A DNA stretch of 64,000 nt, from positions 1-64,000 of the IMG/VR virus record IMGVR_UViG_3300006920_000004. One strand, 5' to 3'. The notes beneath the pieces are model-generated. The model did no database searches and had not been told where the DNA came from. It saw only the letters and a program-made list of their open reading frames with translations. The position numbers and the translations under genes are program-made. Shown one piece after another: positions 39,006 through 48,242 of the stretch. Position 1 is the first letter of the stretch; each line of letters begins with the position of its first letter. This DNA is from a virus.

Positions 39006-39880
39006 TGGCACTACTACCAAAAATAAACTTATACCAAAACAGCGAAGATAATTCAGTTGTAGAAATACTTGATACAACAGGGCTATACGCAACGAATAAT
39101 AGCGGAGGGTACAATACACCCAACTTAGCTATATCAAGTGCTTATGGAGTATTAAGAATAGGAAATTACCTAAGCTTACAAAACCTTAATAGCGTTAGTA
39201 GTGGCAACCTAACACAATACAAAGAATACATTAAAACAAGTGGCACTAATAAAACTTACGACAACAAAGTAATAGTTGTAGGAAGTGTATTTACACCATT
39301 TATAAGTGTAGCAGTTCAAAGTGGCGATACATTTAAAGAAACGGGATATTATTACTCACCAATTGGAACATGGCGACCAAGCGTAACTACACCAATATAC
39401 TTAACAAGTGGAGATTTAGGATTAGGTACAAGTAGCGTAATAGCCGATACGATATTCCCAATAGAATATAAAGTGTATAGCGCAATACTAACTAACCCTA
39501 CAACAGTAATTGGTAGAGAGTATTTAGTACAAAGTAATTCAACAACGTGGGGTGGAAACACATATCGTAAAGGAGAAATATTTATAGCAAGTGCGGCAAG
39601 TGCAGTAGTAGGAACAGTAAGTGCATACGAAAGCGGTTATTACAATACTTTTCAAACATCGTTCAATATTAGTCAGCAATTAAAGGATTTAATTGTGAGT
39701 AATATTAACAATCCTAAACCCAAAAACGAACAGTTCCAAATGGAAATAGCAAGACTATACTCAAGAATAGAAGCAATGAATTGGAACAACGGACTAGGAA
39801 ACATAAGCCAAACAAACGCTTACGATAACATACAAGACATAGCCAACACTTGCATAGCACTAGCAACTAATAATTACTAA
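39005..39880 (+). CDS. Virion protein, paralogue of the 48235-49101 product
   Basis: 291 aa, beta-rich, Ser/Thr/Asn-rich. Segment VIGREYLVQSNSTTWGGNTY, then RKGEIFIASAASAVVG..GYY shares the layout Y-N-G-x-T-Y-x-x-x-D/E-I-F-x-A with the tail protein at 48235-49101. The C-terminal 90 residues are helical (LYSRIEAMNWNNGLG). Probable tail or baseplate-like component. Confidence 0.55.
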   Translation: MALLPKINLYQNSEDNSVVEILDTTGLYATNNSGGYNTPNLAISSAYGVLRIGNYLSLQNLNSVSSGNLTQYKEYIKTSGTNKTYDNKVIVVGSVFTPFISVAVQSGDTFKETGYYYSPIGTWRPSVTTPIYLTSGDLGLGTSSVIADTIFPIEYKVYSAILTNPTTVIGREYLVQSNSTTWGGNTYRKGEIFIASAASAVVGTVSAYESGYYNTFQTSFNISQQLKDLIVSNINNPKPKNEQFQMEIARLYSRIEAMNWNNGLGNISQTNAYDNIQDIANTCIALATNNY

Positions 39881-39881
39881 A

Positions 39882-40136
39882 GTGAACGAACATAAACTCT
39901 ACGAAATAATGCTATCACAGATAACCCTAGAACAACAAGGGCTACCTAACAATACTTATTTAAACAAAATAATAATGGAAACTACTAACTTATTACAAGC
40001 ATTAAAATTTATAGGATGTACCCCAAGCGATACATTACAGATAGAGAATAGGTTAGATGCAATGTTAGGATTCTGGAGAGCAACAACTCGTTATACTCAA
40101 AATATATTTAACGGATATTTTCAAACAATAGCTTAA
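39882..40136 (+). CDS. Hypothetical 84-aa virion-region protein
   Basis: Helical; start GTG at 39882 (MNEHKLYEIMLSQITLEQQG), one nt after the previous stop; ATG at 39909 is possible. The TAA stop forms the first bases of the next promoter box. Unknown. Confidence 0.5.
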   Translation: MNEHKLYEIMLSQITLEQQGLPNNTYLNKIIMETTNLLQALKFIGCTPSDTLQIENRLDAMLGFWRATTRYTQNIFNGYFQTIA

Positions 40137-40141
40137 CTTTG
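40134..40141 (+). promoter_or_regulatory. Leaderless-type -7 box overlapping a stop codon
   Basis: TAACTTTG, 4 nt (TAAC), ATG at 40146; the first three bases are the stop codon of the upstream gene. Confidence 0.5.
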
Positions 40142-40145
40142 TAAC

Positions 40146-40832
40146 ATGAATACCTTAAAACTCGTAGATGAATTAGTAAGAGCCGTAAATAGCGGATATA
40201 ATAGTAGTGACAAGAAAGTTGATGACAATTATATATTTGAGATGCTACCTCAATGGAGAGCGCAAATGATGATACTTACCTACAATGGCGGTAAAGTACC
40301 AAACAGCAATACTGTTATAAAGGGTAATAAACTTATACCTTCATATTGGAAACAAGAAGTAACTTATACAATTAATCCATTAGTACAAGACCCTACAGCA
40401 GATTATTTAACAGTACAAGGATTACCCATAGTTAGCTTAAACGAGCAGAACGATGGTATGCAATACTTCGGAACTAAAAGTATTGCTAATGGCTTCTTTT
40501 ACGCAAGAAGTTTGAACGAAATTCAACAGTTTAAAGATTTACGTTTACTAACTAAAAAACCTGCTGTATTAATAGTAGGAAACGAAAGAAGAATTTATGG
40601 TAATAAGTTATTAAAAGAAGTGCTAGAAGTCGGAATATACCAAGACCCGTATGCAGCGAACCCTACTTATAATTACAACACAGACCGATTCCCAATTGCG
40701 GAAGGAGATGTTTACTTAATGAAAGAAATAGCAATTGCAGCGTTAAGAACAGAATTTAGAGCAATAAAAGACGTTACTGCTGATGGCGGTCAGATTGAAC
40801 AAGCAACTTTAAAAAACAATATTTTAGGGTAG
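40146..40832 (+). CDS. Probable connector/structural protein, 228 aa
   Basis: N-terminal helical MNTLKLVDELVRAVNSGYNS, then EMLPQWRAQMMILTYNGGKV, beta-rich middle and a helical end. Last gene of the plus-strand block. The pattern of a helical start with extended strands fits phage head-to-tail adaptors or stoppers, but this is a guess. Confidence 0.45.
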   Translation: MNTLKLVDELVRAVNSGYNSSDKKVDDNYIFEMLPQWRAQMMILTYNGGKVPNSNTVIKGNKLIPSYWKQEVTYTINPLVQDPTADYLTVQGLPIVSLNEQNDGMQYFGTKSIANGFFYARSLNEIQQFKDLRLLTKKPAVLIVGNERRIYGNKLLKEVLEVGIYQDPYAANPTYNYNTDRFPIAEGDVYLMKEIAIAALRTEFRAIKDVTADGGQIEQATLKNNILG

Positions 40833-40863
40833 TTTGTTTGTTTAATAGAAATAATTATATTTG
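40833..40863 (+). promoter_or_regulatory. tRNA promoter
   Basis: TTTG, 19 nt, TATATTTG, ending 3 nt before the tRNA 5' end. Confidence 0.7.
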
Positions 40864-40866
40864 CAG

Positions 40867-40938
40867 TGCGAGTAGGAGAAGTGGTAACTCACGAGGCTCA
40901 TAACCTTGAGATACTTGGTTCGATTCCAAGATTCGCAA
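40867..40938 (+). tRNA. tRNA with CAT anticodon (Met or Ile2)
   Basis: Acceptor stem TGCGAGT/ATTCGCA (7 bp with one G-T), D stem GAG/CTC, anticodon stem CGAGG/CCTTG with loop CTCATAA (CAT at 40899-40901), T stem CTTGG/CCAAG with loop TTCGATT, discriminator A. CCA is not encoded. The acceptor stem begins T-A rather than the C-A mismatch of an initiator. It could be an elongator Met or an Ile tRNA whose C is modified to lysidine. It has its own promoter and terminator. Confidence 0.9.
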
Positions 40939-40949
40939 CAAATATAAAT

Positions 40950-40985
40950 AAAAAGCCCCTAGCATAATTGTTAGGGGCTTTATTT
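40950..40985. terminator. Bidirectional terminator at the convergence point
   Basis: AAGCCCCTA (40953-40961) pairs with TAGGGGCTT (40972-40980), with T-rich sequence on both strands. It ends the plus-strand block and tRNA and the minus-strand virion block. Confidence 0.8.
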
Positions 40986-40987
40986 GT

Positions 40988-41653
40988 TTAGTAGGTTTTA
41001 AATGCAAATTTATTATTAATATCTGCAACTCGTTTACCTTCTTGGCTATCATTTTCAGCAGCCAATCCTCGAATGTATCGTTTCTCAACCTTGTACTCAT
41101 GTAAGTAAGTAGCATATTTAGCCATTTGTGAAGCATCTCCTCGCTCTAAACAGAAATCCGACATAACTCCATAGGTTAAACATAAATCAGCTACACGAGG
41201 CAATACTAAATTGCCATTATCATCTAGGTTAATTCCTATATAAGAAATCTGACAGTATGAGTCTTCAATAGCAGTCCCGAACCAAATGTAATTATCTTTA
41301 ACTCTTGCAGAGGTATTATTATTAAAACTACCCTTGTAAAAGCCAGTAGTAGGAGCATAAGGCGCAGTAGAATTAATGTCATTTAAGGCTTTAAAAGTTC
41401 TTATAGGGTTGTGACCTTCAAGAATAATAAAACCTTTTGGCAACGGTGCTGTAAACGTAGTTAAATCAATAGGTATTTGAGCAATTTGAGAAGGAAACAC
41501 AAAGAAGTTCCTTAATTGTCTTACCTTATCATTTAAACTATTGTAAAGGTACGCATCATGTAATGGCGTATCACTTATACCTAGTTTTAATTTTACTCGT
41601 TGTATAATTTCATTCTCTGAAACTACATCGTACACACCGTTGTCGTTAGTCAT
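40988..41653 (-). CDS. Probable head-tail connector protein, 221 aa
   Basis: MTNDNGVYDVVSENEIIQRV, then KLGISDTPLHDAYLYNSLND and a beta-rich middle, ending with helical LTYGVMSDFCLERGDASQMA. This layout (N-terminal helices binding the portal, late helices with LA..D.S.A..Y...Y) matches gp6/gp11-like adaptor proteins in position after portal. The identity is inferred from order (terminase, portal, unknown, this gene). Confidence 0.5.
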   Translation of the reverse strand: MTNDNGVYDVVSENEIIQRVKLKLGISDTPLHDAYLYNSLNDKVRQLRNFFVFPSQIAQIPIDLTTFTAPLPKGFIILEGHNPIRTFKALNDINSTAPYAPTTGFYKGSFNNNTSARVKDNYIWFGTAIEDSYCQISYIGINLDDNGNLVLPRVADLCLTYGVMSDFCLERGDASQMAKYATYLHEYKVEKRYIRGLAAENDSQEGKRVADINNKFAFKTY

Positions 41654-41655
41654 TA

Positions 41656-42882
41656 TTATTTAGTTTTAATTATGTAAGGAGATTTTTCTGCTCTCACTCT
41701 TTCTATTTCAGATGAATACCATTCTTGTAACTCAACGCTAGCAATTCTAGGGTCTTGTGCCAATTCAGAAATACACTTAGCTTCACTTTTGCCTGTATCA
41801 GCTAAGAATTGGTATCTATTTTTAACCATGTCAGCAGTTACATCTTGACCTTTAAACATGATTTGCATTAGTTTATTACTTATTTTAAGTTTACTACTTT
41901 CAGTTTCTTTAAAATCTCTATCCTTTTCCATACGTTCAAATACAGCAGGTTTAGTTTTTAATCCATCACCAACAGGCTCGACAGTAGTTTCTGCTAATTG
42001 AATGTCTTCACTAACGTCTTGAATACCTAATTCAAACTTCAATAACTTATATTGTTGCTTGTTCTTTTTAAAGTAAGCCACAGCTTCGTTAATATCAGTA
42101 CCTACATTCTCTTCATTAAACATTAAGTAAGCACCAACTTTTTCAATAATAAACTTATCATTTTTAATAAGAACAGTACCTTTAGTAATAGTTACTTGCA
42201 TTGAGTCTTCTAATTTCTTAGATACAGAAATATATTTCTCAATATCAGAATTAACTAAGGCTACACAATGATTGAATAAACTTCTTTCTTCGTAGCCACT
42301 AATATTTTTAACACCCCAAATGTAAGCAAAGTCAATTAACTTTTGTTTGTCATTTTCAAACCAAGACTTCAATTGAGAAGTAGCATCAATAACTAAGAAA
42401 TTAGTTTCAGTTACTTTTTCAATTTTAGCTACGTTATCAATGTAATCAAATTTAACCAAGTTAAAATTCACGTTAGGGTTTAATTCTGCACCTGCTTCAT
42501 TTCTAACAGACACTTCATTATGAAGTTTAAGGAACGCTAATAATGCTTTGATATTATCGTTATCCTCTGGCGATAAACCATTTTCTACTGCTTCTGCACT
42601 TGAATCAAAATAAGTAAAGCTAGTAAAGAATACTTTCTTATCACCTTCTGTCATAAATCCATTCAATTCAATTGAGTGAATCTTATTTCTTTCGGCAGCC
42701 TGTGACGAATGTTCATCTAACCCACTAGGTAGATAATCTAATTTACGCAATACATTACCTTCTGAAATAAGGCAAGCCCAATCTCCTTTGTTTACGTTGG
42801 TGGTTCTCGCTTTCGTTTCAAACCTAATTTTTGGAGCAGCACTTAGGGCTTGCTTCGTTTTGATTGTTACTTCTCTTTTCAT
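41656..42882 (-). CDS. Hypothetical protein next to portal, 408 aa
   Basis: N-terminal 100 residues beta-rich (MKREVTIKTKQALSAAPKIR; VFFTSFTYFDSSAEAVENGL), then acidic helices and a charged C-terminal helix (EKSPYIIKTK). No motif recognised. Three nt separate it from the connector gene. Its place suggests a virion or assembly role. Confidence 0.55.
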   Translation of the reverse strand: MKREVTIKTKQALSAAPKIRFETKARTTNVNKGDWACLISEGNVLRKLDYLPSGLDEHSSQAAERNKIHSIELNGFMTEGDKKVFFTSFTYFDSSAEAVENGLSPEDNDNIKALLAFLKLHNEVSVRNEAGAELNPNVNFNLVKFDYIDNVAKIEKVTETNFLVIDATSQLKSWFENDKQKLIDFAYIWGVKNISGYEERSLFNHCVALVNSDIEKYISVSKKLEDSMQVTITKGTVLIKNDKFIIEKVGAYLMFNEENVGTDINEAVAYFKKNKQQYKLLKFELGIQDVSEDIQLAETTVEPVGDGLKTKPAVFERMEKDRDFKETESSKLKISNKLMQIMFKGQDVTADMVKNRYQFLADTGKSEAKCISELAQDPRIASVELQEWYSSEIERVRAEKSPYIIKTK

Positions 42883-42899
42883 TGTTTGTTTGTTTTCTT

Positions 42900-45065
42900 T
42901 TATTGTTTAATTTCTCCTTGTTGAGCCATTTCTTTTTGATGTTCTTGCTCAAGTAATTGTTGCATTAGTTTTTGGTCTATTTCTGCATCTTTATTCTCCA
43001 TACTTGTAGCAGCACCAGTAGCAGCTATATTCTGTTGTGCTTGTGCTTGCATTGCTGAATTAGCAGCAGCAGCGTCTTGTTGTTGTTTAACAGCAGCTTG
43101 TTCGGCTTGTTGACGTAATAAAGCCATGTTATCAAGTATTTGCTCTACTGCATCAAGAGTTTCTGCTCTCATTATTTTAATGTACTCACGTTTAGCATCA
43201 GGATTAACACCTGCTTCTTGAACAGTAATTTGACCTAATGTAGCTTTTACTTGTTCTGTTAATTGACTATCAAAATCAAATCTAATTTCAAAATCATCGT
43301 TAAGCATTTCTTGTACTGAATCCATTTTAAGTAATGTAGCAGCAGTATCACCTATTTGTAAGCTAAACGCTTCCTCGTCTTGGTCAGCAAGAACTAATCT
43401 TGTCTTGTCAACTCCTAAAGATATTACATCTTGAAAAAAGGTAGTTAAGCCACCGTATAACCATTGTGTACCTGTTTCGGCACTAAGTATATTATTTTGT
43501 AATTGAGCCTCACCAACGTAGTTAGAAGAACCTAAACGAGATTGAATAGGCATATTAAGTACATCTGCAAGTACGTTATCCCAATATTGTAATTGACCTA
43601 AATATAATTGAACATTAGGGTCAACAGTCATATCAAGAATTTCAATCATCTTGTTAGTTTTTTCTTGCCCTGCTTCTACTTCTGTTCTGTTCCCTACTAA
43701 TATACCTTGCTGTTTCATCATAGCAAGCATATCGGGAGTTTTCATAAAGTCAGGTAATTGAGAAGTATCTACGAAAGGAATTTTACCCATTGCCCTAGCT
43801 AACATACCTTGCATAGTAGTAGTTAAGGCATCTTTCATATCTTGAATTTTATGTACAAGCATTACAACACCCATATTGCTACCAAGTAATGTGAAAGGAG
43901 TAAAGGCACAAAAATCTAATCTACGTCTTGACTTATCTCTTTTATCAGAAACACTATTAGGTTTAATACCACAGTTTCTTAAATATTTATTTCCAATTAA
44001 TTGTCCTTGTCTAATACACTCAACGGGAACGCCATCAATATAAGTAATAGAACGCCATTCAACGTCTGCTACCCATACTTTAGGAACAGTAGTCATATTA
44101 GAATACCAATTAATAAAATTCCAACCTTGAACGTAAGGGGCTTGTGCATTACCAGTATTCATAGCAATTGCTTCTAAATCCTCTACTTCTTCTTTAGTAA
44201 AATCAAATCTAGCAACAATATCAGCAACAGAGTAAGGTTTAAATTCACCTGCTAAAGCATCGTTAATATGATGGTCTTCATTACGAGTCATATCAATAAT
44301 AGCATATTCAGGTTCTACAACCCTCATATATACTCTACCTTTACTTTCGTAAATTCTAATTAAAGAACGCCCTCCAATAAAACAATATTGAGCAGCCTTT
44401 AAAAATAAATCAAAGTAACGATTACGATATAAGAAGTCTTTACCTATATTTCTATAAGCAAACTCCATTTCATCCATAAAACTTTTAAAGTATTTTTGTA
44501 TACTCATCTCATCGTTAATATTTAAACCTTGAGGTATTTCTAATTCAATATTACCTAATTCCTTTTGGTCTAATAAAAACTTTTTAGCATCTACAACTGA
44601 CTTTAATACGTTTAATTTTAAAGCTTTCCTACTTAATATTCCCTCACTAATACCATTAGCTTGAAGTATTTTAGGTAAAGGCTTAAATTGTTGGCGACAC
44701 TTACCATCAAAATAACGAAACATAGCAGATATTTCAAGTCCACGCCACATTGGTATTTGAGTTGCAGCATTTGTCGCATCTTTAGAAGCCCATTCGTATT
44801 CAGTATTATACTGTAATCCGTAAATATAACGAGCAGCAAATACATATTGGTCTATAAATCTTGTGTTTATTCTATCATAAGGGTCGCCAATAGCACCTCT
44901 CATTTGAGTAGATACAATAGGTTGATTATAAGAAGTACCTACAATCCATCGAATATTTCTAGCATAATCAGAGCCTTCCCACTCTCTCCTATCATTTGAT
45001 TGATTAGGTTGTATTGAAGGAGAAGCCCCTCCCGATATAACTTCATTTATTAGTTTCGATTTCAT
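42900..45065 (-). CDS. Portal protein
   Basis: 721 aa, the usual size for podovirus/crAss-like portals. It has long alternating helices and strands, a wing-like acidic/aromatic middle (FINWYSNMTTVPKVWVADVE) and a Gln/Ala-rich C-terminal helix (ALLRQQAEQAAVKQQQDAAA), the barrel/crown end. The SSNYVGEAQLQNNILSAETG region resembles portal stem sequences in large podoviruses. It follows the terminase gene directly. Confidence 0.75.
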   Translation of the reverse strand: MKSKLINEVISGGASPSIQPNQSNDRREWEGSDYARNIRWIVGTSYNQPIVSTQMRGAIGDPYDRINTRFIDQYVFAARYIYGLQYNTEYEWASKDATNAATQIPMWRGLEISAMFRYFDGKCRQQFKPLPKILQANGISEGILSRKALKLNVLKSVVDAKKFLLDQKELGNIELEIPQGLNINDEMSIQKYFKSFMDEMEFAYRNIGKDFLYRNRYFDLFLKAAQYCFIGGRSLIRIYESKGRVYMRVVEPEYAIIDMTRNEDHHINDALAGEFKPYSVADIVARFDFTKEEVEDLEAIAMNTGNAQAPYVQGWNFINWYSNMTTVPKVWVADVEWRSITYIDGVPVECIRQGQLIGNKYLRNCGIKPNSVSDKRDKSRRRLDFCAFTPFTLLGSNMGVVMLVHKIQDMKDALTTTMQGMLARAMGKIPFVDTSQLPDFMKTPDMLAMMKQQGILVGNRTEVEAGQEKTNKMIEILDMTVDPNVQLYLGQLQYWDNVLADVLNMPIQSRLGSSNYVGEAQLQNNILSAETGTQWLYGGLTTFFQDVISLGVDKTRLVLADQDEEAFSLQIGDTAATLLKMDSVQEMLNDDFEIRFDFDSQLTEQVKATLGQITVQEAGVNPDAKREYIKIMRAETLDAVEQILDNMALLRQQAEQAAVKQQQDAAAANSAMQAQAQQNIAATGAATSMENKDAEIDQKLMQQLLEQEHQKEMAQQGEIKQ

Positions 45066-45072
45066 TTCATTG

Positions 45073-45103
45073 CAAATTTACATTAAAAAATTATATTATC
45101 AAA
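45073..45103 (-). promoter_or_regulatory. Promoter of portal
   Basis: On the minus strand: TTTG, 19 nt, TAAATTTG, then 7 nt and ATG. Overlaps the space between terminase stop and portal. Confidence 0.7.
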
Positions 45104-45104
45104 A

Positions 45105-47135
45105 TTATCCTTCTTTCAGTTCCCATTTAAACTCACCATTCACATATTTACTAACCCACATTTGAGATTTTACTTTTTCTTTTGCTACATTTTGAGTATC
45201 GGGGTCAAAGTTTCCACAAGCCATACAGCCTACACCATAAGCATCGGACAAATCCGTATTGGCTGTTCCGTATTTAAGTAAGTTTTCTACTATTCTTTGA
45301 GAGTTTATTTTATGACCGTATAGCCTTAAATATTTATTCATAATAGAAGTTCTATAATCTTTATTGTTCCCATCAATGTAAATACCATAAGCATCTCCAC
45401 TTTTTTCAAGTAGTTTGTCGGTATTGTGTTTCTTTAATTGACGAATAAGTATCTTTTGTTGCCCTTCTGTTTCAAATAAATCAGTAATGGTACTTCCTGC
45501 ACTTGCGTTTCTTTCGGGATAAGCCCTACACCCTCCAAACTTATTATAATACATACATACCCATAAAGCAACCTTTTCTACAATGTATCTTTTTTCGGGT
45601 CTAATTGAAATATTAGCCACATCAACATATTGATTATCGCCTGTAATTTTATGCACAACAATAGAAAATTCAGATTTAACCTTACCTTTTTCAGAACCAT
45701 CGGCATTTTTATTTGTACTGTTAATAGCCGTACTAGAAGCATCAAGTCCTACACGATACAAATGGTGTTCTTCTGGGTGTTCAAATACCTCAACAGTAAA
45801 CTGCCCATCTTCATTAGTAGGTGTTAATTCTATTTCTTTAGTACCATTATGCCTAAGAATATTATACTTAGGTTGTGTAGTTCCTTTTAATTCTTTTAAT
45901 CTTTTGTTCAGTATTTCAATTACATCGGGTTCTAATCCACCATCTTTTTCAATATTAAAAACGTGTTCAATATATCTAGGGTTTTGTCTTTGATATAAAA
46001 CCTTTGCACCATCTGTAAGAGATTCTAAGTTGTTCTCCCAAAACTTAATAGCTTCGTCTATTTTAGGCTCTCCATATTCATCAATAAATTGATTACCCCT
46101 ACCACCTAAGTAGAAAGGTATAAACATTCTTTTTAGTTTAGATTTAGTAAATCCATTAGCATTTTTATCGTTTTCGTTACTATCTTCATAAATAGCTTGA
46201 GCATCTACAAGTGATTCAGAAGTAACATTTTCAGCAGTAGCAATAAGCCACATTTTACCAACTACTTTCGACCCAAAATCTTCCGTACATTGTGCTAAAG
46301 CTTTAGAGTGCCAATTAGATAAAGTCATATCCTTAATAGGCTTTAATGAAGCATATTCGTCTAAGAAGGCTCTCTTTAATTTCTTTCCTTGAATACCTGA
46401 TATTTTAGTTGGCTTAACCATAAAACTTACAGCATTACCGCTTTCAATTCCATCGGCACTTTTCCAAGTAATGCTATCAATTGTACTTGCTCTGCTTAAT
46501 GCAACTAAGTTTTCAGCAGGAGGGTCTATTTTAGAATGTTTATATTTCCATATAGGTAAACTTTCGTGTAGGTTTTCATTCGCAAAATGTGTTTTAGTAA
46601 AAATATCTTTTGCTTCATCATCATTTAACGCTTGAACTACATAAATACCCGAATCTGAAAGAATAGCATCTGCAAACATTTCTGCTTGAGCAATTTCCGA
46701 TTTTCCAAGTCGCTTCATACTAAACACTATACCACCTGCACACTTTTCATCTTTAACACACAAGTCCATAAAATAGAACAAATCTCTTTGCGCTCTAGTA
46801 TAAATAAAGTAATCGCTTGAAGAATCTTTTAGTTTCCAATGCGCTAAAGTAAAGTAATAAGAACCTGTAAAGTAATTTAACTTACCATTTATCCACACAT
46901 AAATACCATGCTTAATTCTTTTTATTTCTCTTGCATAAATATCAATAGACTCTTTCCTTGATAATTTAGTAAAATCAGGAAATGTAGGTCTTATCCACTT
47001 TTGTTCTTTCTTAGGCAACTCGGCATTTAAAATATCATGTAAGCCTTCTATTGGCTCATATACAATATATTCTAAATCATCAGTTCCTTCAAGTTTTATA
47101 TTTCGTAATATTTTTCTATTTTCTTTCAAGAGCAA
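45105..47135 (-). CDS. Large terminase subunit
   Basis: 676 aa. Walker A-like FSMKRLGKSEIAQAE (about 144-158), Walker B KLKRAFLDEYASLK with LDE, followed by the coupling motif region LIATAENVTSESL. The nuclease domain starts YRVGLDASSTAIN (first Asp) and includes IVVHKITGD and LSDAYGVGCMACG (late Asp). It packages DNA by ATP-driven translocation and cuts the concatemer. It overlaps the upstream small subunit by 20 nt. Confidence 0.9.
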   Translation of the reverse strand: MLLKENRKILRNIKLEGTDDLEYIVYEPIEGLHDILNAELPKKEQKWIRPTFPDFTKLSRKESIDIYAREIKRIKHGIYVWINGKLNYFTGSYYFTLAHWKLKDSSSDYFIYTRAQRDLFYFMDLCVKDEKCAGGIVFSMKRLGKSEIAQAEMFADAILSDSGIYVVQALNDDEAKDIFTKTHFANENLHESLPIWKYKHSKIDPPAENLVALSRASTIDSITWKSADGIESGNAVSFMVKPTKISGIQGKKLKRAFLDEYASLKPIKDMTLSNWHSKALAQCTEDFGSKVVGKMWLIATAENVTSESLVDAQAIYEDSNENDKNANGFTKSKLKRMFIPFYLGGRGNQFIDEYGEPKIDEAIKFWENNLESLTDGAKVLYQRQNPRYIEHVFNIEKDGGLEPDVIEILNKRLKELKGTTQPKYNILRHNGTKEIELTPTNEDGQFTVEVFEHPEEHHLYRVGLDASSTAINSTNKNADGSEKGKVKSEFSIVVHKITGDNQYVDVANISIRPEKRYIVEKVALWVCMYYNKFGGCRAYPERNASAGSTITDLFETEGQQKILIRQLKKHNTDKLLEKSGDAYGIYIDGNNKDYRTSIMNKYLRLYGHKINSQRIVENLLKYGTANTDLSDAYGVGCMACGNFDPDTQNVAKEKVKSQMWVSKYVNGEFKWELKEG

Positions 47136-47475
47136 AGTTCCTTACGTCTTTATGTGTAACAATAGATTTATCTAAAGAATTTACTTCTTCAATAGTAAGT
47201 GTTTGCTGAATAGCTTTTAATTTTTCATTTAAAGTATCTAATTGAGATAATACTTTTAAGGCTGTTTCTACATTCTGCCTAGAGTTTTCTTCTTCTAAAC
47301 CACCTCTAATAGTAAAAGGGTTTTTTATTATTTCCTCTGACAATGCCTTGATTTGACTATAATAAGTTTGCGCTACAATAAAATCGGGGCTAATAAAAGC
47401 CGAATTTATTTTATCCTTAGTAGCCTTAGATAACTTGTCGTAATTTAGTTCTTTTTTTTCTTGTTCCGTAAGCAT
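47116..47475 (-). CDS. Probable small terminase subunit
   Basis: 119 aa, all-helical, charged (KKELNYDKLSKATKDKINSA; LSQLDTLNEKLKAIQQTLTI). Size and place, overlapping the large subunit start, fit the DNA-binding small subunit. No clear HTH, so the call rests on context. Confidence 0.6.
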   Translation of the reverse strand: MLTEQEKKELNYDKLSKATKDKINSAFISPDFIVAQTYYSQIKALSEEIIKNPFTIRGGLEEENSRQNVETALKVLSQLDTLNEKLKAIQQTLTIEEVNSLDKSIVTHKDVRNFALERK

Positions 47476-47490
47476 AATGTTTGTTTTTTA

Positions 47491-47522
47491 AGCTAGTACT
47501 AATTTCCACGTTAGTACTAGCT
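47491..47522. repeat. Perfect 12-bp inverted repeat upstream of terminase
   Basis: AGCTAGTACTAA and TTAGTACTAGCT around an 8-nt loop. No T run follows on the minus strand, so a simple terminator is unlikely; it may pause transcription or be an RNA processing or regulatory stem between tail fibres and terminase. Confidence 0.6.
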
Positions 47523-47542
47523 GTTATTGTAATGTTTATTAG

Positions 47543-48010
47543 TTATAAGCAAATATAAGTTCCCGAAACATACCAATCATCGGCTACTGAAAGCGGATTT
47601 ACGGGGGTGTTGTATTTAAAAGCTAAATCGTTAGTAGTTCCACCGTACCATAATAGCATATTAGTACTTAAAGGAATCCCTTCCCCAAGTATTCTATAAT
47701 GCTGAACAGCAGAATCGTCATAAACTTGTCCATCTCTAAATACATATTGAACAGATGGAGCAAAAGGTAATGTTACTGAATACTGACCTGTGCCAAAGTT
47801 AGTAACAGTAGCACAATTAATATTTATAGTAAAATGCACAAGCCTTCCTATTTTAATATAAGAACCAGTTGCAGGATTAGAAGAATAAGTAAGCCCTGTT
47901 CCTGTCCATATTGGCGTATAAGACACAACATCGGAGTTTGCTCTATTATCTATATAATCATTAATTGAATCCATTACGGATTGTGGTATTGGTGTTTTTA
48001 GTATTGTCAT
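47543..48010 (-). CDS. Tail fibre tip-like protein
   Basis: 155 aa, beta-rich with aromatic and Thr/Ser content. YTPIWTGTGLTYSSNPATGS, then IGRLVHFTININ and the C-terminal YVSGTYICL look like the tip domains of phage tail fibres (S-x-P-A-x-G-x-Y-x-x-I-G-R-x-V). Probably attaches to other fibre proteins or a host receptor. Confidence 0.65.
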   Translation of the reverse strand: MTILKTPIPQSVMDSINDYIDNRANSDVVSYTPIWTGTGLTYSSNPATGSYIKIGRLVHFTININCATVTNFGTGQYSVTLPFAPSVQYVFRDGQVYDDSAVQHYRILGEGIPLSTNMLLWYGGTTNDLAFKYNTPVNPLSVADDWYVSGTYICL

Positions 48011-48011
48011 A

Positions 48012-48242
48012 TTAGTATTGCCATTGGGTTAGTAAAAAGTCTAAATTATTATTCATTGAAACAGTATCAGTATCACTTGAAATAAGAGAATCCACAATAG
48101 ATAAACTAACAAAAGGATAAAAAGAAATAAGGTTTGTAGGCTTATTCCCCCCTCTAGTATAGCTATTTGTAACATTACCTTCGCTTGATAATATTTTGTT
48201 AGTAATAGTCTTAAAAGTTGATTCATATCTTGGTCTAAGCAT
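48012..48242 (-). CDS. Hypothetical 76-aa tail-region protein
   Basis: MLRPRYESTFKTITNKILSS onwards; the ATG at 48242 overlaps the upstream gene by 8 nt. Small linker between fibre genes, ends 1 nt before the next ATG. Unknown. Confidence 0.55.
   Translation of the reverse strand: MLRPRYESTFKTITNKILSSEGNVTNSYTRGGNKPTNLISFYPFVSLSIVDSLISSDTDTVSMNNNLDFLLTQWQY

Noticed and set aside
40855-41136. 93-aa minus-strand frame over the tRNA
   Set aside because: Overlaps the tRNA, the terminator and the end of the connector gene in another frame.
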